Positions 35,656-45,675 of a stretch of 64,000 nucleotides of DNA are shown piece after piece. The stretch lies in the NCBI RefSeq assembly GCF_030818485.1, contig NZ_JAUTAJ010000004.1, forward strand, positions 3,009,501 to 3,073,500, written 5' to 3'. The notes beneath the pieces were generated by a model that saw only the letters and a list, made by a program, of their open reading frames with translations, was not told where the DNA came from and made no database searches. Positions within the stretch are counted from its first letter, which is position 1. Each line of letters opens with the position of its first letter. The DNA comes from Pseudoroseomonas cervicalis (GTDB lineage: Bacteria > Pseudomonadota > Alphaproteobacteria > Acetobacterales > Acetobacteraceae). The translations under genes were made by a program, and so were the position numbers.

Positions 35656-36519
35656 CTATCCGACCGGCGCGACCAGGGCCGCGCCGAGATCGGACCAGCC
35701 GACCAGGCGCGCCCCCCGCCGCGCCGCCTTCCGCAATGCCCCGGCGGAGGGAAAGGGGCAATAGGGGCCGGGCTCGTCCTGCGGCCGGCCGGGCGCGGGA
35801 CCGGTGCCGTTTTCCAGCGCCCGCAGCACATCCTCGGCCAGCACCGCGCCCTCCGCATGCAGGGCGCGGGCGGCGGTGGCGGCGCTGGTGCCGGGCGGCA
35901 GCGCCAGGGCGCGCTGCGCCAGCACCGCGCCGGCATCGATGCGCGGGACCATGCGGTGCACGGTCACGCCGAAGGCGGGCGGGCTTTCCTGCATCGCCCA
36001 GAAGCTCGGCACCGGGCCGCGATGAAGCGGCAGCAGGGAAGGGTGGATGTTGATGCCGCCGCCCGGCACCCGCGCCAGCGTCTCCGCCGAGAGGATCTGG
36101 TCGAAATGGAAGGAGACGATCAGCTCCACCCCCGCCGCCGCCAGCGCCGCCGCGAATTCCGCGCCATTGACGTCCTCCACCGCCAGCATCGGCACGCCAT
36201 GGCGGCGGGCCAGGCCGCTCAGCGCCCCGCGGCCGAGCGCGCGTCGCGCATCGCCCAGCAGCTGCGGCAGGCCGTATTGCGTCATCAGGAAGGGCAGGAA
36301 GCGCGGGCCGGAGCGCCGCCAATGCGCCGCCAGCTGCCCCGCCATGCCGCCCGTGGCCGGGCGGTAGGGCAGGGAGCGGCCAATCAGCGCCAGCCGCCCG
36401 GCCTCGGCCTGGGCACGGGCGAAGCCCAGCACCGGCGCCGCGCTCAGCGCGCTTTCCAGCGTCAGCAGGGCGATGCGCAGCTTCCGGGCCGGTCCGGCGC
36501 CCATGGCCTCGGCGGGCAT
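35656..36519 (-). CDS. formyltransferase family protein
   Basis: About 287 residues with an N-terminal formyltransferase fold, as in methionyl-tRNA or sugar-amine formyltransferases using N10-formyl-THF. Catalytic residues are visible in GGGINIHPSLLPLHRGPVPS (Asn and His) and RIDAGAVLAQ (Asp). VELIVSFHFDQILSAETLA precedes them. A Met-tRNA-specific C-terminal domain is lacking, so tRNA is unlikely; the target may be an amino sugar or amine. Start at 36519 or 36504. It is placed between the oxoamine synthase and the KpsS-like gene. Confidence 0.82.
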   Translation of the reverse strand: MPAEAMGAGPARKLRIALLTLESALSAAPVLGFARAQAEAGRLALIGRSLPYRPATGGMAGQLAAHWRRSGPRFLPFLMTQYGLPQLLGDARRALGRGALSGLARRHGVPMLAVEDVNGAEFAAALAAAGVELIVSFHFDQILSAETLARVPGGGINIHPSLLPLHRGPVPSFWAMQESPPAFGVTVHRMVPRIDAGAVLAQRALALPPGTSAATAARALHAEGAVLAEDVLRALENGTGPAPGRPQDEPGPYCPFPSAGALRKAARRGARLVGWSDLGAALVAPVG

Positions 36520-36532
36520 GCTCCTGCCGGGG

Positions 36533-37867
36533 TCAGCCAAGCCCGGGCAGGCTTTCGACCCGGCCGACACTGGCCACCGCCTCGGTGACCGCCTCGGCGG
36601 TGCGGTCGAGATCCGCCTCGCTATGTTGGGAGGAGACGAAGAAGCGCAGCCGCGCCGACTGCTCCGGCACCGCCGGGAACATCACCGTCTGCGCCGCGAC
36701 GCCACGCTCCAGCAGCGCCGCCGCCACCTTGGCGGTGCGGAGAGAGGAGCCCAGGATCACCGGCACGATGGCCGAGCCGATGCTGGCGCCGGTGTCGAAG
36801 CCGCGCGCCCGCAGCCGGTCGCGCAAGCCCGTGCCATTGGCCTGCAGCCGCGCCACCCGCTCCGGCTCGGCCAGCAGGATGCGCAGCGATTCCAGCGCCG
36901 CCGCCGCCAGCGGCGGCGCCAGCCCGACGGAATAGACCGAGCCGGGCACGGTGTGGCGCAGCCAGTCGATGACATCGGCCCGCGCCGCGATATAGCCGCC
37001 ACAGGCCGAGAGCGTCTTGGACAGCGTGCCCATCCACAGATCGACCCCGGCCGGGTCCACCCCTTGCGCCTCGGCGACGCCGCGCCCGGTCGGGCCGATG
37101 ACGCCGACGCCATGCGCCTCGTCCACCATCAGCCAGGCATCGTGGCGGCGGGCGATGTCGATGCAGGCGGCGAGGTCGGGGACATCGCCATCCATGCTGT
37201 AATGCCCCTCGACCAGCAGCAGCGCCCGCGCCTGGGAGGGCGGGGCGGCGCGGCGCGCCGCGGCCATCTCCTTCGCCGCCGCCGCCATGTCATTGTGCGC
37301 GAAGGGCAGGCGGCGGGCGCCGGAGAGGCGGATGCCCTCGGTGCAGGAATTGTGGATCGCCGAATCATGCACCACCAGGTCGCGCGGGCCCATCAGATGG
37401 CCGATGGTGCTGACATTGGTGGCGTGGCCGGAGACGAAGGTCAGCGCCGCCTCGGCCCCGTGCAGCGCCGCCAGCTCGCGCTCCAGCGCCAGATGCAGGT
37501 CGCGCTCGCCCGAGGTGATGCGCGAGCCGGAGGGCGAGATGCCGTAGCGGTCGATGGCCGCCTTCGCCGCCGCCTGCACCCGCGGATCGCCGTTCAGGCC
37601 GAGATAGTTGTAGCTGGCGAAGTTGATGACCGGCCGCCCGCCGATGGCGCTGTGCGCCGCCGCCAGCCCGTCATGCGCGCGGAACAGCGGGCTTTCCAGG
37701 TCGAGCGATTCCATCGCCGTCTTCAGCAGGGCGTAGTCGCGCATGCCGGGCAGCGTGGTGAAGTCGCGGGCGCTGCCGGCATCGGGGCGCGGCGCCTCGG
37801 CCGTGCGCCGCTTGGACAGGCGGGCCAGCAGGGCCAGCCGCGCCGTGGTCGATAGGCCACCACTCAT
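36533..37867 (-). CDS. alpha-oxoamine synthase (AONS/serine palmitoyltransferase-like)
   Basis: A 444-residue PLP enzyme that condenses an acyl thioester with an amino acid and releases CO2. An extra N-terminal stretch of about 75 residues is followed by the fold: INFASYNYLGLNGDP, GSRITSGERDLHLALE, SAIHNSCTEGIRLSGA, VEGHYSMDGDVPDL, VDEAHGVGVIGPTG (PLP Asp and His) and the Schiff-base lysine in GTLSKTLSACGGYIA (K284). It lies directly downstream of a PKS that lacks a thioesterase, which suggests that it unloads the ACP-bound chain. The amino acid used cannot be told. Confidence 0.88.
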   Translation of the reverse strand: MSGGLSTTARLALLARLSKRRTAEAPRPDAGSARDFTTLPGMRDYALLKTAMESLDLESPLFRAHDGLAAAHSAIGGRPVINFASYNYLGLNGDPRVQAAAKAAIDRYGISPSGSRITSGERDLHLALERELAALHGAEAALTFVSGHATNVSTIGHLMGPRDLVVHDSAIHNSCTEGIRLSGARRLPFAHNDMAAAAKEMAAARRAAPPSQARALLLVEGHYSMDGDVPDLAACIDIARRHDAWLMVDEAHGVGVIGPTGRGVAEAQGVDPAGVDLWMGTLSKTLSACGGYIAARADVIDWLRHTVPGSVYSVGLAPPLAAAALESLRILLAEPERVARLQANGTGLRDRLRARGFDTGASIGSAIVPVILGSSLRTAKVAAALLERGVAAQTVMFPAVPEQSARLRFFVSSQHSEADLDRTAEAVTEAVASVGRVESLPGLG

Positions 37868-37897
37868 CCGCAGGAACCGCCTTCCAGAAGACGAGGG

Positions 37898-37926
37898 GCC
37901 GGGAAGTCGCCCTTCCCGGCCCCCCT
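37898..37926. other. strong hairpin between PKS and oxoamine synthase genes
   Basis: 12-bp stem GGGGCCGGGAAG / CTTCCCGGCCCC, loop TCGCC. On the minus strand it lies 31 bases before the synthase ATG and lacks a U tract, so it may be an mRNA stability or attenuation element. The flank AGAAAACCGAAGGGG recalls the element at 26700. Confidence 0.6.
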
Positions 37927-38059
37927 TCGGTTTTCTAACCGCTCCATGACGCAGCTTCCAGGCTCCGCCAAGCCCCCGCGGCCGCGGCTCACGGGATTGC
38001 GCGCCCGGGGCGCGGCACCCGTTCCGGGCCGCCGCATCCGCCCCGGGCGAGCCGCCCGC

Positions 38060-41000
38060 CTATTCGGCGGCGGGGGCAGGCTGCGGCGCCTCGCTCGGCT
38101 CGAACTGCTCGACCAGCTGGGCGATCGCCTCCTCCGGCCGCTGGCCGGCCAGGCCATCGGCCAGGCGCCGGGCCAGCAGCTCGATGGTCAGCTCCTCGGT
38201 CACGCTGGCCAGCGGCACGGTCATGCCCAGACGCTGCTCCAGCGCGCCGCGCAGCTCCAGCCCGCCCAGGCTGTCGAGGCCGAGCCCGGCCACCGGCGCG
38301 TCCGGCGGCACCGCCTCGGGCGGCAGGCGCAGGATGCGGGCGATCTCCTCCTGCACCACCTGGCGGAGCAGGGCGCGCTGCGCCTCGGCCGGCAGGGCGA
38401 GCAGATGCGCGCGCAGATCGCCGCCCTCGGCCACCGCGGCACCGCCGCGCACCGTGGCGTAGAGCGGCTCCTCCAGGATCGGCAGCACCCGGCTGGCCTC
38501 GCGCCAGCCGACCCGCGCGATGCCCAGCACCGGCGCGCCGCTGTCCAGCATGGCGGGCAGGGCGGAGAGCGCCTCGGCCGCCGCCATCGCCTCGGTGCCC
38601 AGGCGCCGGGCCAGGGTCTCGGCGGTCGCCGCATTGCCGGCCAGCACGCCGGCATCGGCGATCGGGCCCCAGCCCACCGCCAGCGCCGGCAGGCCCTGGC
38701 CGCGCCGGCGGCGGGCGATCGCCTCCAGCGCCATGTTGGCGGCGACGTAATTGGCCTGGCCCGGATTGCCCATCGCCGTGGTGGCCGAGGAGAACAGCAG
38801 GAACAGCGCGACCGGGTCGCGCCGCGTCAGCCGGTCCAGATTCTCCGCCGCCAGCAGCTTCGGCGCCAGCACCGCGGCATAGCGGCCGGCATCCAGCGAG
38901 GCCGCCGCGCCATCGTCGAAGGCGGCCGCCGCATGCACCACGCCGACCAGCGGCTGGCCCTCGGCGCGGATCGCGGACAGCGCCGCCTCCAGCGCCGCGG
39001 CGTCGGTGGCGTCCGCCGCATGCACGGTGGCGCGGGCGCCGAGCGCGGCCAGCGTCGTCACCGCGGCCTCCGCCCCCGGCGCCGTGCCGCCGCGGCGCGA
39101 CAGCAGGGCCAGATGGGTGGCGCCGCGCGCCGCCAGCCATTTGGCGCATTCGAAGCCGAAGCCCTGGGTGCCGCCGACCACCAGGATGGTGCCGGCGGGC
39201 GGCGCCCAGGCGCCGGCGGCGCCGGGCTCGGCGGCGGGCGGCGCCAGCACCAGCTTGCCGATATGGTGGCTGGCCTGCAGCGTGCGGAAGGCGCCCTCCA
39301 CCTCCGCCGCCTGGTAGCGGGCGAAGGGCAGGGCATGCAGCTCGCCCCGCTCCAGCCGCGCCGCGATGTCGGAGAGCAGCTCCTGCGCCAGCTCCGGCCG
39401 CGCCTTGGGCAGCTGGTCCACATCCACCCCGTAATAGGTGAGGTTGTGACGATAGGGGCGAAGGCCGACGCGCCGGTTCTCGAAGAAGTCGCGCTTGCCG
39501 AGCTCGACGAAGCGGCCGAAGGGCTTCACCAGCCCCAGGCTGCGCTCCATCGCGTCGCCGGCCAGCGAGTTCAGCACCACATCGACCCCCTCGGGCCAGG
39601 CGGCGCGCAGCTGGTCGGCGAAGCCGGGGTCGCGGCTGTCCAGCACCAGCTCGGCGCCGGCGGCGCGCAGGAAGGCGCGCTTGGCCGGGCTGCCGGCGGT
39701 GGCGGCGACGCGGGCGCCGAGGCCGCGCGCCACCTGCAGCGCCGCCAGCCCCACCGCGCCGGCGCCGCCATGGATCAGCACCGTCTCGCCGGGCCGCAGC
39801 CGGGCGCAATTCTCCAGCGCGTAGACGGCGGTCAGGAAGGCGACCGGCACGGTGGCGGCGGCCGAGAAGTCGAGGCCGCGCGGCAGCCGCGCGATCGCCG
39901 AGCCATGCGTGCGCACCCGGCTGGCCAGCGCCGCGGGGGCGAAGCCGAAGACGCGGTCGCCGGTGGCAAAGCCGCTTTGCGGCCCGGCCTTCTCGACCAC
40001 GCCGGCCATCTCCATGCCCAGCGTCGGCCCGGCGAAGCCGAGCAGCAGCGCCTCCTCCGGCAGCAGGCCCTGCGCCCACATCAGGTCGCGGAAATTCAGC
40101 CCCGCCGCCTCGACGCGCACGATCACCTCGCCGCTGCCGGGTGGCGGCAGGTCCAGCGCCTCCCAGCCCAGGCTGCCGAGCTGGCCGGGCTGGCGCGCCA
40201 CCAGCCGGGCCGGGCCGCGCGGCGTGGCCGACAGCCCGCCCTGGCGCAGCCTTGGCGCCAGCCGCGCCATCGGCGTCAGGGTCATCTCGGGCTCGGGGCC
40301 GGACAGCTCGGCCAGCAGGCGGGAGGCCGCCTGTTCCGGCGCCAGCCCGGCGCCGAGGGCGATGCGGCGCGGCTTCAGCTCCGGCATCTCATTGGCCAGC
40401 ACGCGGGCCAGGCCGAGCAGCGCCGCCGCCTCCGGCACCGTGGCGGAATCGGCGGTGACCAGGGCAAGGCCGCGGGCGCGGCCGCGCGCCGCCTCGGCCA
40501 GGGCGGTCAGGCGCGCCAGGGTGGCGGCCAGCGCGCCGGTGGTCGGCATGGCCAGGGCCAGCACCTGCCGCCCGGCGAAGGCCTCCGGCGCCAGGCTGGC
40601 GGCCTCCTCCAGCGTCAGCAGCCGGGCCTCGGCGCCGCCGCGCTGCCAGGCGGCCTGCAGCGCCGCCGCCAGCGGGGCGCTGCCGGCATCGGCCAGCAGC
40701 AGCGCCGGGGCGCCGGGGGCCGCCGGCGGGGTGGCGGCCAGGGCAGAGGCAGAGGCAGAGGCAGAGGCAGAGGCAGAGGCAGAGGCGGGGGCCTCGGCCG
40801 GCGCGGCCTCGCGCCCGGCCAGGATCAGCAGGGCCGGCCAGGGCGCGGCCTGCAGCGGGGCCAGCTGGGGGCGCGGCCAGCCGGCGGCGGCGCAGGCGGC
40901 CTCCCAGCCGGCCTGGTCGGGCAGCGGCGCCTCGCCGCCCTCCCACCAGGCGGGGTCCTGGCCGCAGGCGAAGCTCCAGGCGCGGCCGGGCAGCGGCTCG

Positions 41001-44000
41001 GCCAGCAGCAGCGTGGCGCCGGGGGCCAGCAGCGGCGCCAGCGCCGGCAGCAGCGCCGCGCCGCGCCGGGCGCGGGCGGCGGCCGCCAGGCCCACCACCA
41101 GATCGGCCTCCAGCGCCGGGGCGGCGCCGCTGCCGATCTCCCAGGGCTCATAGGCGAAGTCGATATTGCCGGCATGCGGCGGGATGGCGGCGGCGCGGGC
41201 ATCGCCCGGCGCGCCGGTGGCGGTGTAGCGCACCATCAGCCCGCTCTCGCCCAGCGCCGTCAGCAAAGCGCGGGTCAGCGGCCCGCCCTGGGCGTTGACC
41301 TCCAGCACCCGCAGCGGGCGGTGGCGCGGCCATTGCGCGGCCAGCGCCGCGACGCCGCGCGCCAGCACCTGGGCCAGCCGCTCATAGCCGGCCGAATCGG
41401 CGGGCAGCAGGGCGGGCTCGACCGGCTGGCCGGCCAGCGCCGCCGGCAGCCGCTCGGCGGCGAGCGCCAGCCAGGCCAGCTCATGCGCCAGGGAGGGCTG
41501 CTCGGCCAGCACGGCGCGCCAGATATCGGCGGCCTCCGGCAGTTCGCCGGGCGGCAGCAGCCGCCAGGCGCCGGCGGCGGGCTCGGCCAGCCCGTCCTCG
41601 GCGAGGGCGCGCAGCTGCGCCTGGGCATAGGGGGAGAGGCCGGCCAGCGGCAGCAGCGCCGCCTGGTCCGCCTTCGCGCCGCCCGGCGCACCGGCCTGGG
41701 CGCGCAGCGCGGCATGCGCGGCGGCCACCGTATGGCCCTCCAGCAGCAGCGCCGTCTCGGCGAGCTCGGCGGCGCCATCCTCGGCCAGGGCGGCGCGGCC
41801 GAGCAGCGCCAGGTCCAGCGCCGGCGGCGCGCCGGGCTGGCTGCCCTCGGCCTGGGCGGCGACATGGAACACCGCCTCCTCCACCGAGGGCCGCGGCGTC
41901 AGCCGGATGCGCTGCATCCAGCATTCCTCGAAGCGGGCGACCGGCTGGCCGCCGCCATCGCGCAGCATCACGCTGCATTCGCCGGAGCGCTCGCCCCGGT
42001 GCAGCAGGCGCAGCTCGGCGCTGACCGGCACCGGCGCGCCGCGCTTCAGCACGACGCGGCCGAAGCGCACCGGCACCACGGCGCGGCCATCCACCGCCTC
42101 GCCGGGGGAGAGCAGCTCGACCATGCCCTGCAGCGCGCCATCGCCGCGCACCGGATGCAGCAGGAAGCCCTCATCCGCCGGCACGCCCGGGGGGAGTGCC
42201 AGGCGCAGCGTGGCGGCGCGGCCATCGGCGGAGAGCCGCGCCTCCTGCACCACCGAGAAGGCCGGGCCGTAATCGAGCAGGAAGTTGCGCGCCTGGGCGC
42301 GCGTCGCCTCGCCGGGCACCAGCGGACCGTCGGCGGGGGGCGGCGGCGTGTCGGCCAGCGCCGCCAGCGTCGCCGGCGCCACCTGGCCGCGGGCATGCAG
42401 CGTCCAGCCCTCGCCCGACAGGCGCGGGCGGCTCTCCAGCCGGAAGAAGCCATCCGCGTCGAGCTGGCTGCGCGTCTCCCGCGCCCGCTCGGCCGAGAGC
42501 GGCAAAGCGCGCAGGATCTGCATGTCGCGCAGCTCCAGTGCCGGGGCGTCCGGGAAGGCCAGCGCACCGGCGGCGAGCGCCATCTCCAGCATGGCGGTGG
42601 CGGGCAGCACCGGCTCGCCACCCAGGCGGTGGTCGGCGAGCCAGGGCTCCAGCGCGGTGTCCAGCAGCCGGCCCCAGCGGCCGGGCTCGGCCCCCTGGCG
42701 GAAGCCCAGCAGCGGATGGTCGGCCACCGCATCGGTCAGCCGCACCGATTCGGCGCTGGGCGTGAACCAGTGGCGCTGCCGCTCGAAGGGCGTCAGCGGC
42801 AGGGCGCGGCGCTCGGCCGGGCCCTGCCAGGCCGGGCCGCCGCGCGGATCGGCGCCGGCGGCGTAGGCGCGGTCGGCCAGGCCGGGGAAGGGATCGCCCG
42901 CCCCGTCGCGCCGCGACAGGCTGGCCAGCACCGGCGCCTCGGCCTCGGCGGCGCGCAGGCTCTCGCGCAGATAGGATTGCAGCACGGGGTGCGGGCCGAT
43001 CTCGATGAACAGCCGCGCCCCGGCATCGATGGCGGCCTGCACCGCCGCCTGGAAGCGCACCGGCGCGCGCAGATTCTGCCACCAGTATTCGGCATCCAGC
43101 GCCGCCCCCGGCAGCTTGGTGCCGGTGACCGAGGAGAGGAAGCCGAGCCGCCCGGCGCCGGGGGCGAAGCCCGCCAGCTCGGCCGCGAGGGCGCCGCGCA
43201 CCGGGTCCATCGCCGCCGAGTGGAAGGCATAGTCGAGATCGAGCCTGACCGCCGCGGCGCGCCGTTCCTTCACCGCCGCCACCAGCTGGTCGATGGCCGC
43301 TTCCGGCCCGGCCACCGTGATGGCGCCGGGGGCGTTGTAGGCGGCGATCTCGGGGCGCCAGCCGGCCGCGTCGGCCGGGGCCGCCTCCAGCAGCGGCGCC
43401 GCCGCCTCCGCGCCGATGCCGAGCGCCGCCATGCGGCCGATGCCGCGCCGGCTGTGCTGGGCGCGGGAGCGGGCGACCACCAGCCGCACCGCCTGCGGCA
43501 GGGTCAGGATGCCGGCGGCATGCGCCGCCGCCACCTCGCCCACCGAATGGCCGAGGCAGAGATCGGGCCGGATGCCCTCCGCCGCCAGCGCCGCCAGGAT
43601 GCCGAGCTGCACCAGGAAGAGCAGCGGCTGGGCGCGGTCGGTGCCGGCCAGATCCTCGGCCGTCACACCCTGCTTCAGCAGCGCCGCGCCGGACCAGCCG
43701 GTGAGCGGGCGCAGCAGCCCATCCGCCTCACGCACCGCGTTGCGGAAGGCGGCGTTGCGGTCCATCGCCTCGCGCGCCATGCCGGCGAATTGCGCGCCAT
43801 TGCCGGAGAAGACGAAGGCGACATGGCCGGCGGCGCCGAGCTTGGCGCTGCCCTGGGTGACGCCCTCCGGCTTCTCTCCGGCCAGCCAGGATTCGAGCTG
43901 CGCCTGCAGCGCCTCCGCCCCCTCGCCGCGCAAAGCGAGGCGGTGGCTGTAGAGGTCGCGGTGGCGCGCGGCGCCGCGCAGCAGGGCGGGCGTGGCGCCG

Positions 44001-45433
44001 CGCTGGCCGAGCGTCGCGTGCCACTGCCCGGCCAGCTCGCGCAGCGCGGCGGCGGAGCGGGCGGAGAGCAGCAGCGGCGGCGCCGCGTTGCGCACCGCCT
44101 TGGGCGCCGGCGCGGCGGTGGCGGGGGCGCGGCCCAGCAGCAGCGAGGCATTGGTGCCGCCGAAGCCGAAGCTGTTGACGCCGGCCACCGCATCCGGGGC
44201 CAGGTCGAGGCTTTCCAGCGCCGTCGGCACGCGGATGTTCAGCCCGGCGAAGTCGATATTCGGGTTGGGGCTGTTGAAATGCAGGTTGGGCGGCAGCGCG
44301 CCGCGCTCCAGCACCAGCATCGCCTTGAACAGCCCGGCCATGCCGGAGGCGGGCTCCAGATGGCCGATATTGGTCTTCACCGAACCGACCGGCAGCGGCG
44401 CGGCGCGGCCTTGCGCGAGGGCGGTGCCGATCGCCCAGGTCTCGGCCGGGTCGCCGGCCTGGGTGCCGGTGCCATGCGCCTCGAAATAGGCCAGCCGCTC
44501 GCGCGTCACCCCGGCTTCCGCCATGACGCGGCCGAGCAGCGCCGCCTGCGCCTCGCGGTTGGGCAGCGACAGGCCGATGGTGCGGCCGGCCGCATTGGTG
44601 CCGCAGGCCAGGATGACGCCGCGGATGGCGTCGCCATCCGCCTGGGCCTGGGAGAGCGGCTTGAGCAGCACGACGCCCGCGCCCTCGCCGCGCACATAGC
44701 CGTCGGCGGCGGCGTCGAAGGCCTGGCAGCGGCCGCGGGCGGAGAGCATGCCGGCGCGGGAGAAGCCGGCGAAGGCGAAGGGCGAGAGCAGCAGCTGCAC
44801 GCCGCCGACCAGCGCCGCCTCCACCTGCCCGGCGCGCAGCGCGGCGACCGCGGCGGCCAGCGCCACCAGCGAGGAGGAGCAGGCGGTGTCCACCGTCTGC
44901 CCCGGCCCGCGCAGGTCGAACACATTGGTCAGCCGGTTGGACAGGATCGACAGCGTGTTGCCGGTCATGAAGTAGCGGTCGGTGCCGGCGGAATCGCCCA
45001 GCCGCAGCTCGGCATGGTCGGTGGAGGAGCCGCCGATCCAGACGCCGACATTGCGGCCCGAAAGGCGGCTGGCCGGCCAGCCGGCATCCTCGATCGCCTC
45101 GGCCGCGACCTCCAGCAGCAGGCGCTGCTGCGGGTCCATCTCGGCCGCCTCGCGCGGGGAGAGGCCGAAGGCCGGCGCGTCGAAGCCGGTGATGTCGCCC
45201 AGATGCGCGGCGGCGAAGCTGTAGGAGCGGCCGGGCTCGCCCTTGCGCGGATGGTGGAAGGCGGCCTGGGTGAAACGCTCCTCCGGCAGGGTGGAGACCG
45301 CGTCGCCGCCGCTGGCCAGCAGCGTCCAGAACCGCTCGAGATCAGGCGCGCCGGGCAGGCGGCAGGCGGCGCCGACGATGGCGATGGGCTCCAGGGTGGC
45401 GCGGGCGCCGGCAGGCTTTCTGGCTCTGGTCAT
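38060..45433 (-). CDS. highly reducing type I polyketide synthase (single module)
   Basis: 2457 residues. KS about 12-435 (VDTACSSSL with C185, EAHGTGT H320, KTNIGH H358). AT about 535-840 (LCLGHSVGE with S630; YAFHSA at 735-740 suggests malonyl-CoA). DH about 900-1180 ([12 protein letters not shown] with H935, [10 protein letters not shown] with D1098). A methyltransferase-like region at about 1370-1480 keeps [15 protein letters not shown] but not a normal SAM loop. An Ala/Ser linker is at 1549-1564. ER about 1745-2065 ([20 protein letters not shown]). KR about 2080-2260 (GGTQGFGF, S2215, Y2229, FDD suggesting B type). ACP about 2350-2430 ([12 protein letters not shown]2388). No thioesterase. 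Such enzymes work iteratively to make reduced acyl chains. It follows the glycosyltransferase gene and precedes the oxoamine synthase. Confidence 0.94.
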   Translation of the reverse strand: MTRARKPAGARATLEPIAIVGAACRLPGAPDLERFWTLLASGGDAVSTLPEERFTQAAFHHPRKGEPGRSYSFAAAHLGDITGFDAPAFGLSPREAAEMDPQQRLLLEVAAEAIEDAGWPASRLSGRNVGVWIGGSSTDHAELRLGDSAGTDRYFMTGNTLSILSNRLTNVFDLRGPGQTVDTACSSSLVALAAAVAALRAGQVEAALVGGVQLLLSPFAFAGFSRAGMLSARGRCQAFDAAADGYVRGEGAGVVLLKPLSQAQADGDAIRGVILACGTNAAGRTIGLSLPNREAQAALLGRVMAEAGVTRERLAYFEAHGTGTQAGDPAETWAIGTALAQGRAAPLPVGSVKTNIGHLEPASGMAGLFKAMLVLERGALPPNLHFNSPNPNIDFAGLNIRVPTALESLDLAPDAVAGVNSFGFGGTNASLLLGRAPATAAPAPKAVRNAAPPLLLSARSAAALRELAGQWHATLGQRGATPALLRGAARHRDLYSHRLALRGEGAEALQAQLESWLAGEKPEGVTQGSAKLGAAGHVAFVFSGNGAQFAGMAREAMDRNAAFRNAVREADGLLRPLTGWSGAALLKQGVTAEDLAGTDRAQPLLFLVQLGILAALAAEGIRPDLCLGHSVGEVAAAHAAGILTLPQAVRLVVARSRAQHSRRGIGRMAALGIGAEAAAPLLEAAPADAAGWRPEIAAYNAPGAITVAGPEAAIDQLVAAVKERRAAAVRLDLDYAFHSAAMDPVRGALAAELAGFAPGAGRLGFLSSVTGTKLPGAALDAEYWWQNLRAPVRFQAAVQAAIDAGARLFIEIGPHPVLQSYLRESLRAAEAEAPVLASLSRRDGAGDPFPGLADRAYAAGADPRGGPAWQGPAERRALPLTPFERQRHWFTPSAESVRLTDAVADHPLLGFRQGAEPGRWGRLLDTALEPWLADHRLGGEPVLPATAMLEMALAAGALAFPDAPALELRDMQILRALPLSAERARETRSQLDADGFFRLESRPRLSGEGWTLHARGQVAPATLAALADTPPPPADGPLVPGEATRAQARNFLLDYGPAFSVVQEARLSADGRAATLRLALPPGVPADEGFLLHPVRGDGALQGMVELLSPGEAVDGRAVVPVRFGRVVLKRGAPVPVSAELRLLHRGERSGECSVMLRDGGGQPVARFEECWMQRIRLTPRPSVEEAVFHVAAQAEGSQPGAPPALDLALLGRAALAEDGAAELAETALLLEGHTVAAAHAALRAQAGAPGGAKADQAALLPLAGLSPYAQAQLRALAEDGLAEPAAGAWRLLPPGELPEAADIWRAVLAEQPSLAHELAWLALAAERLPAALAGQPVEPALLPADSAGYERLAQVLARGVAALAAQWPRHRPLRVLEVNAQGGPLTRALLTALGESGLMVRYTATGAPGDARAAAIPPHAGNIDFAYEPWEIGSGAAPALEADLVVGLAAAARARRGAALLPALAPLLAPGATLLLAEPLPGRAWSFACGQDPAWWEGGEAPLPDQAGWEAACAAAGWPRPQLAPLQAAPWPALLILAGREAAPAEAPASASASASASASASALAATPPAAPGAPALLLADAGSAPLAAALQAAWQRGGAEARLLTLEEAASLAPEAFAGRQVLALAMPTTGALAATLARLTALAEAARGRARGLALVTADSATVPEAAALLGLARVLANEMPELKPRRIALGAGLAPEQAASRLLAELSGPEPEMTLTPMARLAPRLRQGGLSATPRGPARLVARQPGQLGSLGWEALDLPPPGSGEVIVRVEAAGLNFRDLMWAQGLLPEEALLLGFAGPTLGMEMAGVVEKAGPQSGFATGDRVFGFAPAALASRVRTHGSAIARLPRGLDFSAAATVPVAFLTAVYALENCARLRPGETVLIHGGAGAVGLAALQVARGLGARVAATAGSPAKRAFLRAAGAELVLDSRDPGFADQLRAAWPEGVDVVLNSLAGDAMERSLGLVKPFGRFVELGKRDFFENRRVGLRPYRHNLTYYGVDVDQLPKARPELAQELLSDIAARLERGELHALPFARYQAAEVEGAFRTLQASHHIGKLVLAPPAAEPGAAGAWAPPAGTILVVGGTQGFGFECAKWLAARGATHLALLSRRGGTAPGAEAAVTTLAALGARATVHAADATDAAALEAALSAIRAEGQPLVGVVHAAAAFDDGAAASLDAGRYAAVLAPKLLAAENLDRLTRRDPVALFLLFSSATTAMGNPGQANYVAANMALEAIARRRRGQGLPALAVGWGPIADAGVLAGNAATAETLARRLGTEAMAAAEALSALPAMLDSGAPVLGIARVGWREASRVLPILEEPLYATVRGGAAVAEGGDLRAHLLALPAEAQRALLRQVVQEEIARILRLPPEAVPPDAPVAGLGLDSLGGLELRGALEQRLGMTVPLASVTEELTIELLARRLADGLAGQRPEEAIAQLVEQFEPSEAPQPAPAAE
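40744..40785. repeat. hexanucleotide microsatellite (GCAGAG) x7 in the PKS gene
   Basis: Seven perfect copies, 42 bp, reading as alternating Ala-Ser codons in the linker between the methyltransferase-like and ER parts of the PKS. Copy-number change would lengthen or shorten the linker by two residues without a frameshift. Confidence 0.97.
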
Positions 45434-45589
45434 TCCACATGCTCAGCGCGCCGCCGGGGCAGCCCGCGCCTAAGGGTGAGTTTCGCGTGCGGTGGGGCGG
45501 GCCAGGGGGCCCGCGCCGGGGCTTTGGGGGCGCGGCCCGGGCCGGAATTCCGGCGCGGGCCACGCCGCGGCTCATGGCGCAGCGGCGCC

Positions 45590-45670
45590 GGGCCTCTCGA
45601 CAGCGCGTCCCGCGCTGGGCCTCTGCACGGCGCGTCCCGCGCCGGGCTTTTGGGCAGCGCGTCCCGCGCG
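45590..45670. repeat. 27-bp tandem repeat x3 after the glycosyltransferase gene
   Basis: Units at 45590, 45617 and 45644, each GGGC(C/T)T(C/T)T, six to eight variable bases, then GCGCGTCCCGCGC. They end five bases from the glycosyltransferase stop. The rest of the 242-base gap before the PKS start holds only GC-rich inverted words. Confidence 0.9.
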
Positions 45671-45675
45671 GGCGC

